Assembly: GCF_963678975.1 (NCBI RefSeq)
Contig: NC_089277.1
Coordinates: 20,024,001-20,088,000, forward strand
Reading direction: 5' to 3'
Source of the DNA: Dysidea avara
Taxonomy: Eukaryota; Porifera; Demospongiae; Dictyoceratida; Dysideidae
DNA: 64,000 nucleotides
Positions 12,108-24,782 of this stretch are shown here, in pieces. The notes beneath the pieces were generated by a model. It searched no databases, was not told the origin of the DNA, and saw nothing but the letters and a program-made list of their open reading frames with translations. Position 1 is the first letter of the stretch. Each line of letters opens with the position of its first letter. Both the position numbers and the translations under genes were made by a program.

Positions 12108-13161
12108 TTTGAGACAATTATGATAAATTACTGAAATTCCTCTATAATCCATCCTCAGAGGATCTACGAAATTTTCTTGGAGGAAGCAACAGCAGCCTGT
12201 ATGTACCTCATAGATTGTCAAGTTTCACTTTGTCATGCTTCACGTTCCAGTGGTGGTCTGGTAAAATGGCAATCATTGCTGTAAACTGGCATTACAATGG
12301 ATGTTCATGACTGTACACAAACAAAGAATGTTGGGTGTAATCACATACATATAGTTAAAGAATCTGTGAATAATTCTACACTGTGCGTAGTAAGTGACCA
12401 ATCTACAATGAATCATTTTTATTATAGACTAAAGTCTCCATCACACTATACGAAAGTATGCAGCTTACTTTTTGGTCTCTTGTATGACTTAACTGAAATC
12501 ATACCCATAGTGCTAAACATTATAGAGTTATGAAGGCGTCAGCAGAAAATTTGGCTAAATAGAAAATTCCATAGAAACGAGTTTGGTCTAGGATGTGCAG
12601 ACATGTGGTCGCACCTACCCAGTGAATCAGCATTTGAGACAATTATGATAAATTACTGAGATTTCTCTATAATTCATCCTCAGAGGATCTATATACGAAA
12701 TTTTCTTGGAGGAAGCAACAGCAGCCTGTATGTACCTCATAGATTGTCAAGTTTCACTTTGTCATGCTTCACGTTCCAGTGGTGGTCTGGTAAATTGGCA
12801 ATCATTGCTGTAAACTGGCATTACAATGGATGTTCATGACTGTACACAAACAAAGAATGTTGGGTGTAATCACATACATATAGTTAAAGAATCTGTGAAT
12901 AATTCTACACTGTGTGTAGTAAGTGACCAATCTACAATGAATCATTTTTATTATAGACTAAAGTCTCTATCACACTATACGAAAGTATGCAGCTTACTTT
13001 TTGGTCTCTTGTATGACTTAACTGAAATCATACCCATAGTGCTAAACATTATAGAGTTATGAAGGCGTCAGCAGAAAATTTGGCTAAATAGAAAATTCCA
13101 TACAAACGAGTTTGGTCTGGGATGTGCAGACATGTGGTCGCGCCTACCCAGTGAATCAGCA
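12108..13161. repeat. Tandem segmental duplication (about 529-bp unit, two copies)
   Basis: 12108-12632 and 12633-13161 are head-to-tail copies differing at few positions, including a 4-bp ATAT indel near 12694. Each copy holds a 78-codon ORF (12297-12533 and 12826-13062, plus strand) differing at one residue (Pro/Leu). No motif is recognised in the ORF and codon-level constraint cannot be judged from such a young pair, so it is not called as a gene. Confidence 0.85.
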
Positions 13162-13974
13162 CTGAGGTGCACCATTACTCATGGAGAACAACAGCACTTG
13201 CATGTGTCCAGCTCATTAAAATTTTCATTAGAGATAGGTACTATAACCAATCATATCAAAGAGGTGAGCATATGCTCGCTTCCAGTGGTTTTACACGTTT
13301 CTCTACGCCTGAATAGTCCGTACTAAATATATATTATGTAAGGCCTACTTGTTCTTTCAGTGTGTGCTATCAAACGTTTGGGTAGCTGGCCTTTGTAACA
13401 AAATTTATTAAGGAAGAACAAGTAGCCAGGTGACTATAGTGTTACTACAGGTGACTATATTAATATCACAGTCTTGGCCAAATGTATGTATGCATGTTGC
13501 TAGTTACCACTGTGGCTTACATACTGTTCTTAAAAGTTAAATTGACTACCTACCTTATATAGGACTTAATAATAATTTTCAAGTATACAGATCCTCCTAA
13601 TACTTTGTGTATGATATGACGATGAAGCCAATGTTCCCGGTACTGCAGCGGTATAAATGTGGTGTACGACATTACCCAAAAGCATAGATGTTATGTACGC
13701 CAACAGTCATGTTCCACCAGCAACTGTTAAGTATGCCTAAATACTGTATAATTAAAAAAGCATCGATGAAATGACAACAAATGCTAGAAATTTTTGAGGG
13801 ATGAAATTCTTGCAAATTTGTGAATATTGACAGTTTTCTATATAATTTTATATTGATGAAATCATTGAGTGATTACCTTAGTGAAGTAATGTATAATGAT
13901 GCTCTCTAGATTTTGTGAATTTAAAGTCATGTTTTACACAGTTTTGCACAGTTTTGTCCCTCATAACCTATAGC

Positions 13975-14730
13975 CTGTGTGCACTTACTACTGATATTCT
14001 TGGTATGATAGATTCAACCAGTAAAGTGTGCCAGATTCACTCAGTAGGGAGTACTCAAGTTGTACGATGACCTTTGTGCACTAACAACCGATATCCTTGG
14101 CAGATTCGGTCAGCAAAGAGTACTGAAGTTATAATGACAGACAATCGGTAAGTATGATCATGGCCTTTGCATACTAATAACAGCTTATATTCTTGACAGA
14201 TTCAGTCAGCAAAGTATACTCAAGTTATTCAATGGACAATAATGACCATGGTCTTTGTATGATGGACAACTTGCAATGGCCTTTTGTGCACTAACAATCA
14301 ATATCATTCGGCCATCAAGGAGTACCCAAGTTTACGGCAGACAACTGCTAAGTATGACCACGGCCTTTGTATAATAATGACCGATATCCTTGGCAGATTC
14401 ACTCAACAGAGAGTACCCATGTGTACGATGGACAGCTGGTAAGTTTTCACTAGCATTTGTTCACTAACAACTGATATCCTTTGCAGATTCAGTCAGCGAA
14501 GAGAACTGAAGCTGTATGACATACAACTGGTAAGTACTGTATGTCTGAGCATTCACAACTTTACAACTGTTCTGAGCATTTACAACTTTACAACTGTTCT
14601 TTTGCAGTTTCTTTCAGTCAGTTATAAAGTTGTACCATAAATTTTATACTGGTAATTGTAGCCTATGTGCTCTTTAAAATAACTATGTCTTGGCAGATGC
14701 AGCCTGGTGAAAATAGTACTACATGTATGG
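13975..14730 (+). repeat. Tandem exon-like units, each with acceptor and donor
   Basis: Six or seven degenerate units of about 90-120 bp. Most contain a pyrimidine-rich ATATCCTTGGCAG acceptor-like word, about 42-45 bp starting ATTCAGTCAGC, then GACAGACAACTG followed by GTAAGT. Clear units have the AG near 14106, 14395 and 14486, with decayed ones between. The exon-like segments are 42-44 nt and do not share an open frame, so a repeated non-coding exon is the likelier reading. Alternatively the splice-like words are coincidental parts of a minisatellite. Confidence 0.55.
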
Positions 14731-16020
14731 CTTGAATTGATGTACAGCAACCACCAACTGGGTCAGGCCTGGTGTAGATGAAGAAAAGCCACCATGACAG
14801 AGAACATCTTAATGTTTTTTTTCTATACAAATGTAATTCTACATAAAGGCAAGCTTAGATTAATGCCACTTGGGATGACAATGGAGCTGTTGTTGTGTGT
14901 GTTACAGTTTATTGAATTACATTTTTATACATAAATTCTTTAAAAATAGCACAGAATACATAAGAATTTAATAATAAGTTAGCTGTATGTACTGTGCCCA
15001 CGTAGCCATGCCAACAAGCTGTGGTAAGCTATACTACATTGTGTATATCTATTACATATGTACACATGATGTATACACACCAGTGTATAGCAGCCAATTT
15101 GTAATACACAGGATATACAATTATAGTATATCATATTCATACATACCTGTGTAAATTGAATGTATAATTGAGTTATGTCTACTAGTGTGCACCTGAGTAT
15201 ATCAAACTTTTTGCACAGTGTTATATAGTAGGGGGTGCACTGTTAAAACAGTTGGTTGCATATCACACCAAACTGCAGATGATATGCTTCCTCACACCGA
15301 GCATTCCATTTGTTGTGTGCATTACTGACCATTCTACCCATAGTACGTAATGCACACTGTATTCCCGGTATGATCTACATCCATAATGCATTATTATAAC
15401 CATTCTAGCCATTGTATGTAATGCAGACTGTTTTTTTGGTATGATTAACATCCATTTACAATTACAAATACATATTTCAAAATATTGCTAATTATATTTA
15501 TTGTTCTAGGTTTCGACACTGCATATCTGAACATCTGAAGATGAATGACATCCATGGAAACTGCATACGGCTATCACTATCTTCTATTTCTGCAGTTGTT
15601 TCTACGGCATTATGGTATGCATTGTGAACAGATGAAGCCAAGAAACAATGTACTTACCATGCATGGTTGAAATCTCTTTCAGAAGCAATGTATAGCTAAT
15701 TCTGTCAATTATTATAGATTATGAATTTTAATGTAAGAATTGTACGGTATAATACCTGCTGTTATTGAATCAGTTGTGTCTTAATAGCATAAGACTGGTC
15801 TTATACATTTACAAATCGGTGTTCTGGGAAGAAAAAATGATTGATAAATCATAGCATTCCATAATCTTACCATGTTTGGTGGTCTGGCCATCCTGACTAT
15901 ATAGCAGTATTTCAATCCATGTCACTAGAACTAATTGCTGTTTGCTAGAAAGGATATGATATGTGACATGATAACACCTTTGTACTGTCCGTACCTGGTG
16001 TCACTTCAGACCTGTCACTT
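14731..16020. other. Non-coding; short two-copy repeat near 15300-15450
   Basis: No gene was recognised. The words CATTCTACCCATAGTACGTAATGCA and CATTCTAGCCATTGTATGTAATGCA mark two imperfect ~80-bp tandem units at 15290-15460. TATA- and TACA-rich wording at 15040-15200 resembles 7680-7870. Confidence 0.4.
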
Positions 16021-16023
16021 CTG

Positions 16024-16266
16024 TCAACACTTTTCTGTCAGCATACCTATATAAAAAGTAAAAGCCACTGCAAGTAACACAGTTACCAACCTGCTATCAG
16101 TGCTAGTATGTAAACCCCGGTCGCCGGAACTGAGAGAATGGCAGTTAATTGAACCGGCCCCCTGAGCCGCCGGCACAGGAGCCTGCGGAGCGCCTTCGTA
16201 CAGTTCATGGTCGACTGCAGTATGTAGCCGCCTGCTAAAAAGTTTAGTCAAGCAAGAAATTATCAT
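16024..16266 (-). CDS. Candidate small single-pass membrane protein or exon
   Basis: An 80-codon frame with a true ATG at 16266. The N-terminal ~17 residues (MIISCLTKLFSRRLHTA) are basic and amphipathic, like a mitochondrial presequence. The middle is Pro/Ala/Gly-rich. Residues 58-73 are strongly hydrophobic (LVTVLLAVAFTFYIG), followed by a short tail ending TEKC. The segment is clearly more GC-rich than its surroundings. A good acceptor (ACTAAACTTTTTAG) lies at about 16232 and a donor (TATATAG/GTATGC) near 16053, so it could instead be an internal exon in the same frame. No family recognised. Confidence 0.33.
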   Translation of the reverse strand: MIISCLTKLFSRRLHTAVDHELYEGAPQAPVPAAQGAGSINCHSLSSGDRGLHTSTDSRLVTVLLAVAFTFYIGMLTEKC

Positions 16267-16267
16267 C

Positions 16268-16900
16268 AGTATAATGAAACAAACCCAATAGTCTGGTATG
16301 GTTCAACCCAGTTGCGGCAGCTCAGTCCAACACCGGCCTACACCATGCACCACCAGCTCCGACAACTTTAAGTACAGCCCTACTCAACAACCTCCGTTTG
16401 TGAATATTCGACTCAACGTCGTATGTCCAAACGGTTGCTAACAAATTGCAGCTGTCGATAGCATCCTCACGTGAGTGTTATAGGGATGGTGACAATTAAA
16501 TGGAACACGGGATGGAACATCGAATCATGTGAGTACAGCAAGGTTAGTTGTGATTCCAAGTATGTGAAATCTTATCTACTGTACGATTCCTTGTCAATGT
16601 AGAGTCACTTCACCATCACTTGAGGCGCCTACGCAAAAATACACTGAGTCGGCTAGCTACCTGAGCTACCACTAACCAGACAATCACTCGCTGCCAAGTT
16701 TGTGGCCGACTACCGCTACTATGCTGCTTTTATTCCAGATAGATATACAGTACTCATGTTGAAAGTTTGCAGCATCAGATTGAGGTCACTCTGCAATTGG
16801 TAGTCACTTCCACACTGCCAGTTGATGATGGGTGATGCACTTTCAACTGGAGTAATGAACTGTGATCATCAATATTTTTCCTTCTTGATCACCATTTTAT
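16268..16900. other. Non-coding, possible 5' region of the 16-kb candidate
   Basis: Moderately CpG-containing sequence upstream (minus sense) of the candidate at 16024-16266. A plus-strand GTGAGT donor-like site lies at about 16529. No ORF of note. Confidence 0.3.
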
Positions 16901-16904
16901 GTAG

Positions 16905-17511
16905 AGGTTTCAGAAGAATCTGGAAACACATATTTACAGAAAGCCATTACATTTAAACTCACGTCCGTCAATAGCCATGATGTTTTACAGAACTTAGGTC
17001 ACTATGGATGTATAAAACATGGGGTGCTCTATTAGCATCTCGAAAACCACCACTGCAAATTGGCCACTGAACAAGTATGTCTTTAAACACTATAACATAC
17101 CCATAATATTATTGTCTGAGGAGTATTGTAGCTTAATTCGGGCTGGTGGGACGAAATTCACGTTTGACCGAAATCTTTTTGGCGACTAAAGCATACTTAG
17201 TCACTGACTTTTCTCAAAATATAGTGCTGGATAATCTTTGTTTATATGTTTATATATAATACTGACAAGCATCTATCAAGAGTTCATAATATTATGAACT
17301 CTTGCTTCCATCCTTCACTGTTTCTTTACACAGTCTCCAAAGTCAAGTTACAAAAATTCATACGTCCAGAAGTCTGAATCACATCTATTATTTTCACATG
17401 ACTTCCAATGTTTCTTATAGATTGTCAGGGCTATTACATATGGCATAAGGTTAGACATAATGGTGTCCTGTGATAATACATGTTTACGGATTCTTCTGAA
17501 ACCTTTATGGA
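16905..17511. mobile_element. MITE with AGGTTTCAGAAGAATC termini
   Basis: The left AGGTTTCAGAAGAATCTGG and right GGATTCTTCTGAAACCT (reverse complement) enclose about 607 bp without a coding frame. The target duplication is not clean (TTATG-like words nearby), so exact ends are approximate. Confidence 0.5.
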
Positions 17512-18267
17512 TTAAAGTGAAAAACTAGTGAATTATCCTAATTGTAAGGTCCAAGGTTGTGTGTTTCTGCAACACCAAGCCAGCAACAAAACAGTTTCAT
17601 ATACAGCCAAGCCAACCCACGTTTTGTAGTGACAGTACAGGGTCAGGGCCCGGAGATTTTGAGTGGTCAGGGGGTCATGAACACTTTTATTGATCTGATG
17701 TGATATTTCATGTGTGAAGCATGTATATGTGTGATTGAATTCATCGCTTTTACATTACATTTTGTCACTTTTGCACAAGAATTCATCATAATTGCATCGT
17801 CTGCAGTAAACTAGCCGCTTATCACAAGGTGGATCATTTTACCATAGAGAATACCACTTGAGACACTAGATACCAAAGGCCTTCAAGTTAATTAGTTTGT
17901 TGGCGAGTGACCACACCCATCACCAATGGTTAAGCAAAAATTGCAAAGCTGTTAAAGAAGCTGTAAGAAGAATTAAAGAGTTGTTTACAACAATTGTGCT
18001 TTAACAAGATTGTCAAGCACTTGCTATAATCTTGTTTTCGTGTTTACTGCAGCTGCCAATCTTGTTAAGGATGATAAAATCAATAGCAAAAGAGAATTCT
18101 GCAAAAGTGACAAACTCTATTGCAAATGGGACAAAATCAATTGTAAAAACCTGTAAATTCAATGTCACGTCCTCCAGTAGATTGTATTATTCATGATACA
18201 ATAAATTGTGAAAGTTTAGTTATTTGAGATTTGGCAGAAATTTGCTTTACTGACCAAACTAAGATAA
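17512..18267. other. Non-coding stretch
   Basis: Nothing recognised beyond short internal repeats of AATCTTGTT around 18005-18070. No ORF over 60 codons. Confidence 0.35.
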
Positions 18268-18570
18268 GGCCACTTCAACTAAATCTTTTGTTTCTCGGGC
18301 CCGACTGACCCTATATTTTTCAGCATAAAATAATTATGTTAATCACATGATCACCTTGCAAAGAGTGATAACGCCACGAAAGAGTTGCAAATTTATCTTT
18401 AAGCTCTTAAAAAGTAAGTAACACTAAATACCTCAACATATAGCTGCCTACTCACAAGTGATACAGCAACCGTAATGTAGCTTAGCCACCACTTGACTCG
18501 CAATATCACTCTTCAGCTAGCAAAATAGCATTTTACCGACCTTTATTACAAAGATTTAGTTGAAGTGGCC
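18268..18570. mobile_element. Harbinger-like MITE (GGCCACTTCAAC termini, TAA duplication)
   Basis: The left GGCCACTTCAACTAAATCTT and right AAGATTTAGTTGAAGTGGCC are perfect inverted repeats. TAA flanks both sides (18265-18267 and 18571-18573), a 3-bp duplication typical of PIF/Harbinger. 303 bp, non-coding. The first seven bases match the element at 37384-38100. Confidence 0.75.
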
Positions 18571-18589
18571 TAATGGTACTACTTATAGC

Positions 18590-18800
18590 TGGATCCCAAC
18601 CTGGCTTACTCGCTACCACGTGGTTTCAAACCCACTCTCTCCATTTTGAGATACCTTTTACTAGAACAAATCACTAATAAATTCAGCTACTACCCCAGAT
18701 CTACCTGTGATTGGAATAACCTACTCATTGACACTATAGAATCTCAATCTCTGGAAACATTTTTAGGTAACTATAATATAATTCTTATTTTGTGATTTGT
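18590..18800 (+). pseudogene. Possible LINE 3' coding fragment
   Basis: One frame reads FSYYPRSTCDWNNLLIDTIE, then SQSLETFLGNYN, matching the usual C-terminal pattern of CR1/jockey-like RT proteins (aromatic, P, R, then W-N-x-L, then S-x-x-x-F). Upstream is stopped. Too short for firm assignment. Confidence 0.4.
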
Positions 18801-20600
18801 AACCTCCCCAAATATATCAGTTATAACTGTACTCTTCAGTATTCATAATCATAAGTGGCTACAGCTATGGCCCTACTTTTTTCATAGAAACACTTTTAAT
18901 TCAATTAAGAAGAAACCTTTTGCATATTAATAACCATATAATATGTGCGCTGTTCTATTACTTTTATACTAAGTGGCTTTTACTTTTATACTACATACCA
19001 TAATATTCCTTTGCCAGCACTTTTGAGAGCTCTGTGTGGGGAAATCAAGTATTCCCATGGCATTTTCAAACTTTGTACAAACAGACTGTTAACTATATAG
19101 TTTGTTGCATTTAGAATGTGAAGAATATTTGTCATCATATAGTGCATAGTGGGTCTGCCAACATTTGCATGGGCAGTGGTCACAGAATGTACAACAATGA
19201 CCAGATGGTTTATTACCACACAAACTGTATGGGATGCAAGACTACATTTGGCTATAGGCCAACATTACCTTTTATCTGTCACTGTGCAATGAAACCATTG
19301 GACAGTATACATCAAAAATTGTTCTCAACGTGTTTTAGTCAACTAACGTAATCCCATGTTACATACAAATATCCTGTAGTGATTCACATAGAATGAAATG
19401 ACCAACATTAATTATTCTTGGTCCAGGAATATAGCTATAGTACTCTAACACAACAGAATTACTCTCCTTGCACTTGCTTGTGCATATCCAGCAAATTCGC
19501 AGCAATGAATATATACTACTCTGGTGAACGATCAACTTATTACCAAACATGGGAGGAATTATGTATAGTGCAGATTTTATTTGTGTTTCGTCTTCCAGTT
19601 GTATTGGTAGGAAATAACATGCACGTTAGAGGTTTTGCAGGGAATGTTCACATAATATGTGCGCAGGCATTGTGGGTGAATGTACATACCAAAACCCACA
19701 ATACATTACAAAATTCATAGCTACATGTCAACCCTCAATATTATACATATTTGCTACTAGAGATAGCCACTTGTTACAATGGCTTTTTAGCATATCCCAG
19801 TAAAACTTCTCGCTTTGTGCTTTTAAAAATCAATGTAGAATCCTCAATCCACTAGTCAGTGCATACATGGCTAAGGAATGTGTACTGCAAAACCTCTATG
19901 TATATACACTGCAATACATTTATTTCATTTTCACAATTTTAACATATATAGTTAACTTTCGTGGACAATGTATTTGTATTTGTGTGGTTATCTGCACAGT
20001 ATGTGTACACAACCAAAAAGTTCATGAGTACTACACACAACACAGCACATTGATAAATGACTGAACACCTTGAGAAAACAGTTTTTAGTTTTGTATGGTT
20101 GATGAAAGGGATTCAGAGAATATCCCTCACTTAGACCTGTGTACAGAGTTGCTGTATGTTGAGTACACATTAGTTGGGCCAGTTGCCAGCATCATACATA
20201 AAGCCCGTATTGTCCAAGTACATCCATAAAAACACTGACCACAGGTCGGGGAAACTTTGCCTCAACAAGATACCAAAACTGAAAGCTACGTATTCTATTG
20301 TTATCTCCATACTGAAATAATATTGCAAACAGTACAGTTCATACAAAGTTATACAAGAACAAGATACATCTTTTGTATCACTGTTTCAACTGGTTGACGA
20401 TGATCCAGTGTCAGCTCCTATCAAATGAGATAGCTTTCACTCTGCATGCACAACACCACATAATACACACAAAAAATGTTTAATGAGTGTTTCCACAGTT
20501 TCTAAAAATAATTTTACCGTCAAAATATCCAAATAGCTACTCTAATAGAGCAGTCATACTTTTCAACAAAACATTTGTCATGCTACGTAAGTGCTAGTAT
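18801..20600. other. Non-coding; several unconvincing ORFs
   Basis: ORFs of 60-100 codons on both strands here have no motif, overlap each other and are compositionally like the background, so none is called. Confidence 0.4.
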
Positions 20601-20605
20601 GGGTG

Positions 20606-20692
20606 TTCACACACAACACACACACACACAACACACACACATAACACACAACACACACACACAACACACACACACCTACATGTGTGGTGCGT
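20606..20692. repeat. ACACAAC/CA-rich microsatellite
   Basis: Alternating runs of CA dinucleotides interrupted by ACAAC and ATAAC. The apparent ORF spanning it (THTQHTH composition) is an artefact. Confidence 0.9.
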
Positions 20693-20934
20693 GCGTGCAT
20701 GCGTGTGTGCATGACACACTGCCACAAAAACAAACAGACATTAAAAAAGTCCAGGTAAACTGGTCTAGCCAGACTAAATTAACTGGTTGAGCTCAAAAGA
20801 ATGCACGTGAGAGTGTAAGATACATCCTAGGTGGAGTGTGCATAGGGATGAACACATGGATCTTTAATTATTGCCCACTCATGGTTATCCCCCCCACCTT
20901 GAGTCATTTCCTAGATGAAGGCCTGTATTAAAGA

Positions 20935-21225
20935 CAAGGCTTAGAATCTTTGTTTATGTATAGGTTATTAATCCCACTTGTGACCCTCGGTTTTACCATA
21001 GACTTTCTCTACGCGGATATCGAATACTAAAAACTCACCCTGTTACTATACCAGTCCGCGCACAATTTAGTCAACTCGTTTCTTCATGATCCTTCAGTCT
21101 CTAAGCCTTACTCCTTCGAGTATTTCTCCCCCAGACCCTGATGCTGACGCTCTTGCAAGTGCCTATTCCGGCATAAATGTTCCAGATAAGAGGCGCTTAT
21201 TCCTGTGGGTATGACGTCAGCACAG
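20935..21225 (+). repeat. Interspersed repeat, copy 1
   Basis: Shares order and wording with 23681-23976: AAGGCTTAGAA, GAATACTAA(A/G)AACTCAC, CATGATCCTTCA, GAGTATTTC/GAGTTTCTAA, AAGAGGCGCTTAT, then GACGTCA/GGCGTCACAG. Function and class unknown. Confidence 0.65.
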
Positions 21226-23318
21226 CAGTTATATTACTATAGGAAAAGTATAACATGTCATGAGGTAAGAAATAACTTTATTTGTACCCACTCCAACATT
21301 TGCATACAGCTCCATGCAATCTGTTCTTATTTTCCACCCTAAGAACGTTGTCACCTGATGAAGCAATAGAAGCAGAAATGCATTGTGACTGCTATAAAGT
21401 TCTTAGTTACCTGACTATTGACAATATCATTGTCAGTGTCTACAGGCATTCTAACTGTCTTTACAGATCTAGAGTTCCTCTTTTGTCTTCAATTTACTCT
21501 CTGTACCAATATAATATAATATAAACAAGTTTATTTGCATATAAACTAACTTTTGATAGTTTATTTCCATAAGTAGAAACTACGAGGACTTGTAAGCCTC
21601 CAGTCTCCTGGATGAGTTCACCGATGTGATCACAGAGACACCATCTAAACTGAAATCTCGACAGTCATTCTCCAAGGATACTGAATATACCTTGGGTCTG
21701 TAACCATTTAATCAGGTAGAGTCGATGCCGCTGAACCATATTATTCAGATAAAATCAACATATGCATAGCTACTCTAAAATAACAATCATACATTTCAAC
21801 AGAGCAGTCGTCATGCATACGTGTGTCAAACAGTAGCTAACCATACATGAAAATATACACCTAAATAAGCAAAGCAACTACTCCCTGTATTTCAGAACTT
21901 GAAACCAGGTGAGCAACATTTCCAGAACTAACCCTGGACACACACAAAAGCAAACAAAAAGCAAAGCCTTCAGCTGTCATGCTAGTATGGTCATGCCTAC
22001 CCAGTGAACAAGCACAGGAGTCAGTGCAGGCAAATCCTAGGACTAGTAACCCCGCAGGAGGCTGTACCATATCCCACAAGTGAAGGTGTAGGCACCCGAA
22101 GTCTCACCTACACACACACGCACACACGCACACACGCACACACACACACACTGTACAATATTATCTAGCATATTCCGATTTAATATCATTTAAAATGGTT
22201 ACCCATATCACTGTGTGAACAGTCTCCTCCACCTGATACTACCGTGCACCCATACCCTAGTCACAGCTATCATTGAAACCTATATTAATGTAGTAAAGGT
22301 AGGCCATTGACAAAGTTTATCAGTGAGTTATATCATTAGGTGAAAGTACAACCATGCACTTGCTTAGTTGTGAGAACGTTAATTGAGCATGTACAGTGTA
22401 TCTTAGGATTAATCTAAAATTTCAATACCACTATATATGAACCCATAAACAATAACTATATCTGTATACATCTGCTGACTTGCTTTTGAGGTTACTGGTC
22501 CATAGTTCTATTACATGAAAAACAATCTGGTTAATCAAGTGTTTTGAATGTAGGTAATTAGCTGGACCAAATTTGGATATCAAACTGGTCTAGCCGGACT
22601 GATTTTGTTTGACTAAATGGCTGGACCATTATTAGCATCTAAATAGGTCTACCTATAGGCATATGTAAATAATTATTATAGCCAACTCCAGCTAGCTCCT
22701 GTTTGTATAATGAAAGCCGTAGAGCAGAATAGCAAGTTATATTAATGTAGCAAATAGCCAACATGCAGTTTTAAAAGAGTGCATACAGTTACCCTCTACT
22801 GTAACTAGACAGAAACCGGTGTATCATTAACACTCACCTGCAGTACTTCAGTGGCTACCAAGGGCTGAATGGCTAGTTACACCATTGCTAAGATGTACTT
22901 ATATTACAAAAGTGCATGACTGCTCCAAACACAAGGCCACTCTAAATAAAGACTCTGTTTCCCGTCCTCCACTGGGCATACATTTATGCAAGCGAGCAGT
23001 CCATTTCCATTATATAAAATTGGTAGCTTTTCCTGAACATAGCCAGCATAAAATTAAGTTGCAGGTAGAACAAAATGTTAATTTGTAGAGACTCAATGCA
23101 CACGACACATTATAAAATTGAAACTGTTCAGTATGCAAGAAAAAACGGAAGAATTATAATATTATTAGTGACACGGATGCAGGCAGTGGACTGGAACAGA
23201 GAATTATTTGGAGCGACCAAAGCAATGCAGTTTCATTGTAGAGGCATGCATGAAGTTAGTCAACACGGATCAAATTTAAATTTGATTGACTAAGATTCAG
23301 CCAAACTTTCATTGGATG
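21226..23318. other. Non-coding; short CA microsatellite at 22110-22152
   Basis: No gene is recognised. ACACGCACACACG-type repeats lie at 22110-22152. ORFs at 21282-21524, 21861-22079, 22885-23088 and 23075-23293 lack motifs. Confidence 0.4.
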
Positions 23319-23571
23319 CATAGGCGACCCTGTTAAAAAATCTTGGGGAAAAGTTGCTGTATAGATTGGCATTGTTATTTTTAGCATTTTTCATGTTTTT
23401 AGAACAAATTTTAGGCTGTTTTCAAGCCTTTAAATTGCAAAATCCTGCAGCTTCTGGGGGTTGCACCCCCAGACCCCCCTGAAAATTCTACTTTATACTA
23501 TAGCCAAACAACAATAGTTATGCTGTTCCCTACTTGGCCCCCCCTGTAGGTCAGGTCTAGAATCGCCACTG
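23319..23571. mobile_element. hAT-type MITE with ATTGGATG duplication
   Basis: Termini CATAGGCGACCCTG and (reverse) CAGTGGCGATTCTAG are imperfect inverted repeats of the CANNGGCGA class. Exact 8-bp flanks ATTGGATG lie at 23311-23318 and 23572-23579. The interior has the GGGGGTTGCACCCCCAGACC hairpin common in such MITEs. 253 bp, non-coding. Confidence 0.85.
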
Positions 23572-23680
23572 ATTGGATGCCAAAGCTGGTTGACTGAAAA
23601 TGGCCCAGCTGGGTCTGGGTATGAGACAGATGGTATTCATTATCAACTCTAACAGTTACACAACATATAAAGGAGCTTGG

Positions 23681-23976
23681 AACAAGGCTTAGAACCGAAC
23701 CAGAGTTTATTTAACCCACACTTGTCACGGGAGTTATAATTGTAATCTATGGTTTCCTGAAACCGTTGCTTATCAAATACTAAGAACTCACTCTGTGCTT
23801 CAGTTTACTCGACTCGTCATGATCCTTCAACCTCTTTCCCTCAAGAGTTTCTAACAAGCTCCCAAACCCATCTCGCATCCAATGCTTTTGTATGCGCCTA
23901 TTCATAAACGCTCCATATAAGAGGCGCTTATCTTCCCATATAAGAGGCGCATATCTCTGAGCTATGGCGTCACAGG
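23681..23976 (+). repeat. Interspersed repeat, copy 2
   Basis: Direct-orientation partner of 20935-21225, about 2.7 kb away, diverged. It carries a doubled CATATAAGAGGCGC word. No coding frame. Confidence 0.65.
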
Positions 23977-24782
23977 GTATGATATTTCATACCAATATGT
24001 TAGTGTGATATGCTAACATTTTTAGTATGCAATGCATGCAGATCTGTTTCATACCTTCTAGTGTAGCAACTCAGTATGCAATGCATACAATTTTGGTATG
24101 AAATGCACTCAGGCTTTTTAACAGTGTGGATGAACATGAGGTGGGTAGCCACACACCATGCATGGTTTTGGTGTCACTCAGTTAGACATGCAATTCTGTA
24201 TATATACTAGCTAAATGAATTTATAATGCTAATCACATACAATGCTTTATATTATACAGTTACGTAGCTTAATTGTCAAAAATATTTTATCAACATGTAC
24301 TAAATCCCAGTATAAATACAGACTGAGATCATTTATAGCAGCTAGTTTGTATACAACCATGAATGAAACTCAGTGTCTAAAATCATATATGGCTATCTAA
24401 AGTAATGGTTAGTAGTATTACTGGTTAAACCCCCGGTCCATGCAGCTCTTCAACTATACTGTCCTAAACTCATAGTGCTATGAAGCAAGTGCCCCATTAT
24501 CTGAAGGTGTGAATACAGTAAAGTTTTAGTAATAATATCACAAATAACACTTCTCTGTTCCCAATCAGTATAGAAATCAATCAATCAATCAGTCTTTTTT
24601 AGTACTTTAATTAAAAATCAATTATAATTAATTCATTCAGATGCATGCAGTACATATGTACACATACACACATGCACACATATATCACACACATATTATT
24701 ATATATGCACATGTATGTAAGTAAGATTGCAACTACATGTATATGTCCTATAAATTGTCACTGTACATTAATATATATAGCA
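23977..24782. other. Non-coding; short palindromic words near 24000-24110
   Basis: ATGCAATGCAT words recur three times with GGTATGA/TCATACC words around 23985-24110, suggesting a degenerate small MITE. The rest is featureless AT-rich DNA. Confidence 0.35.
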
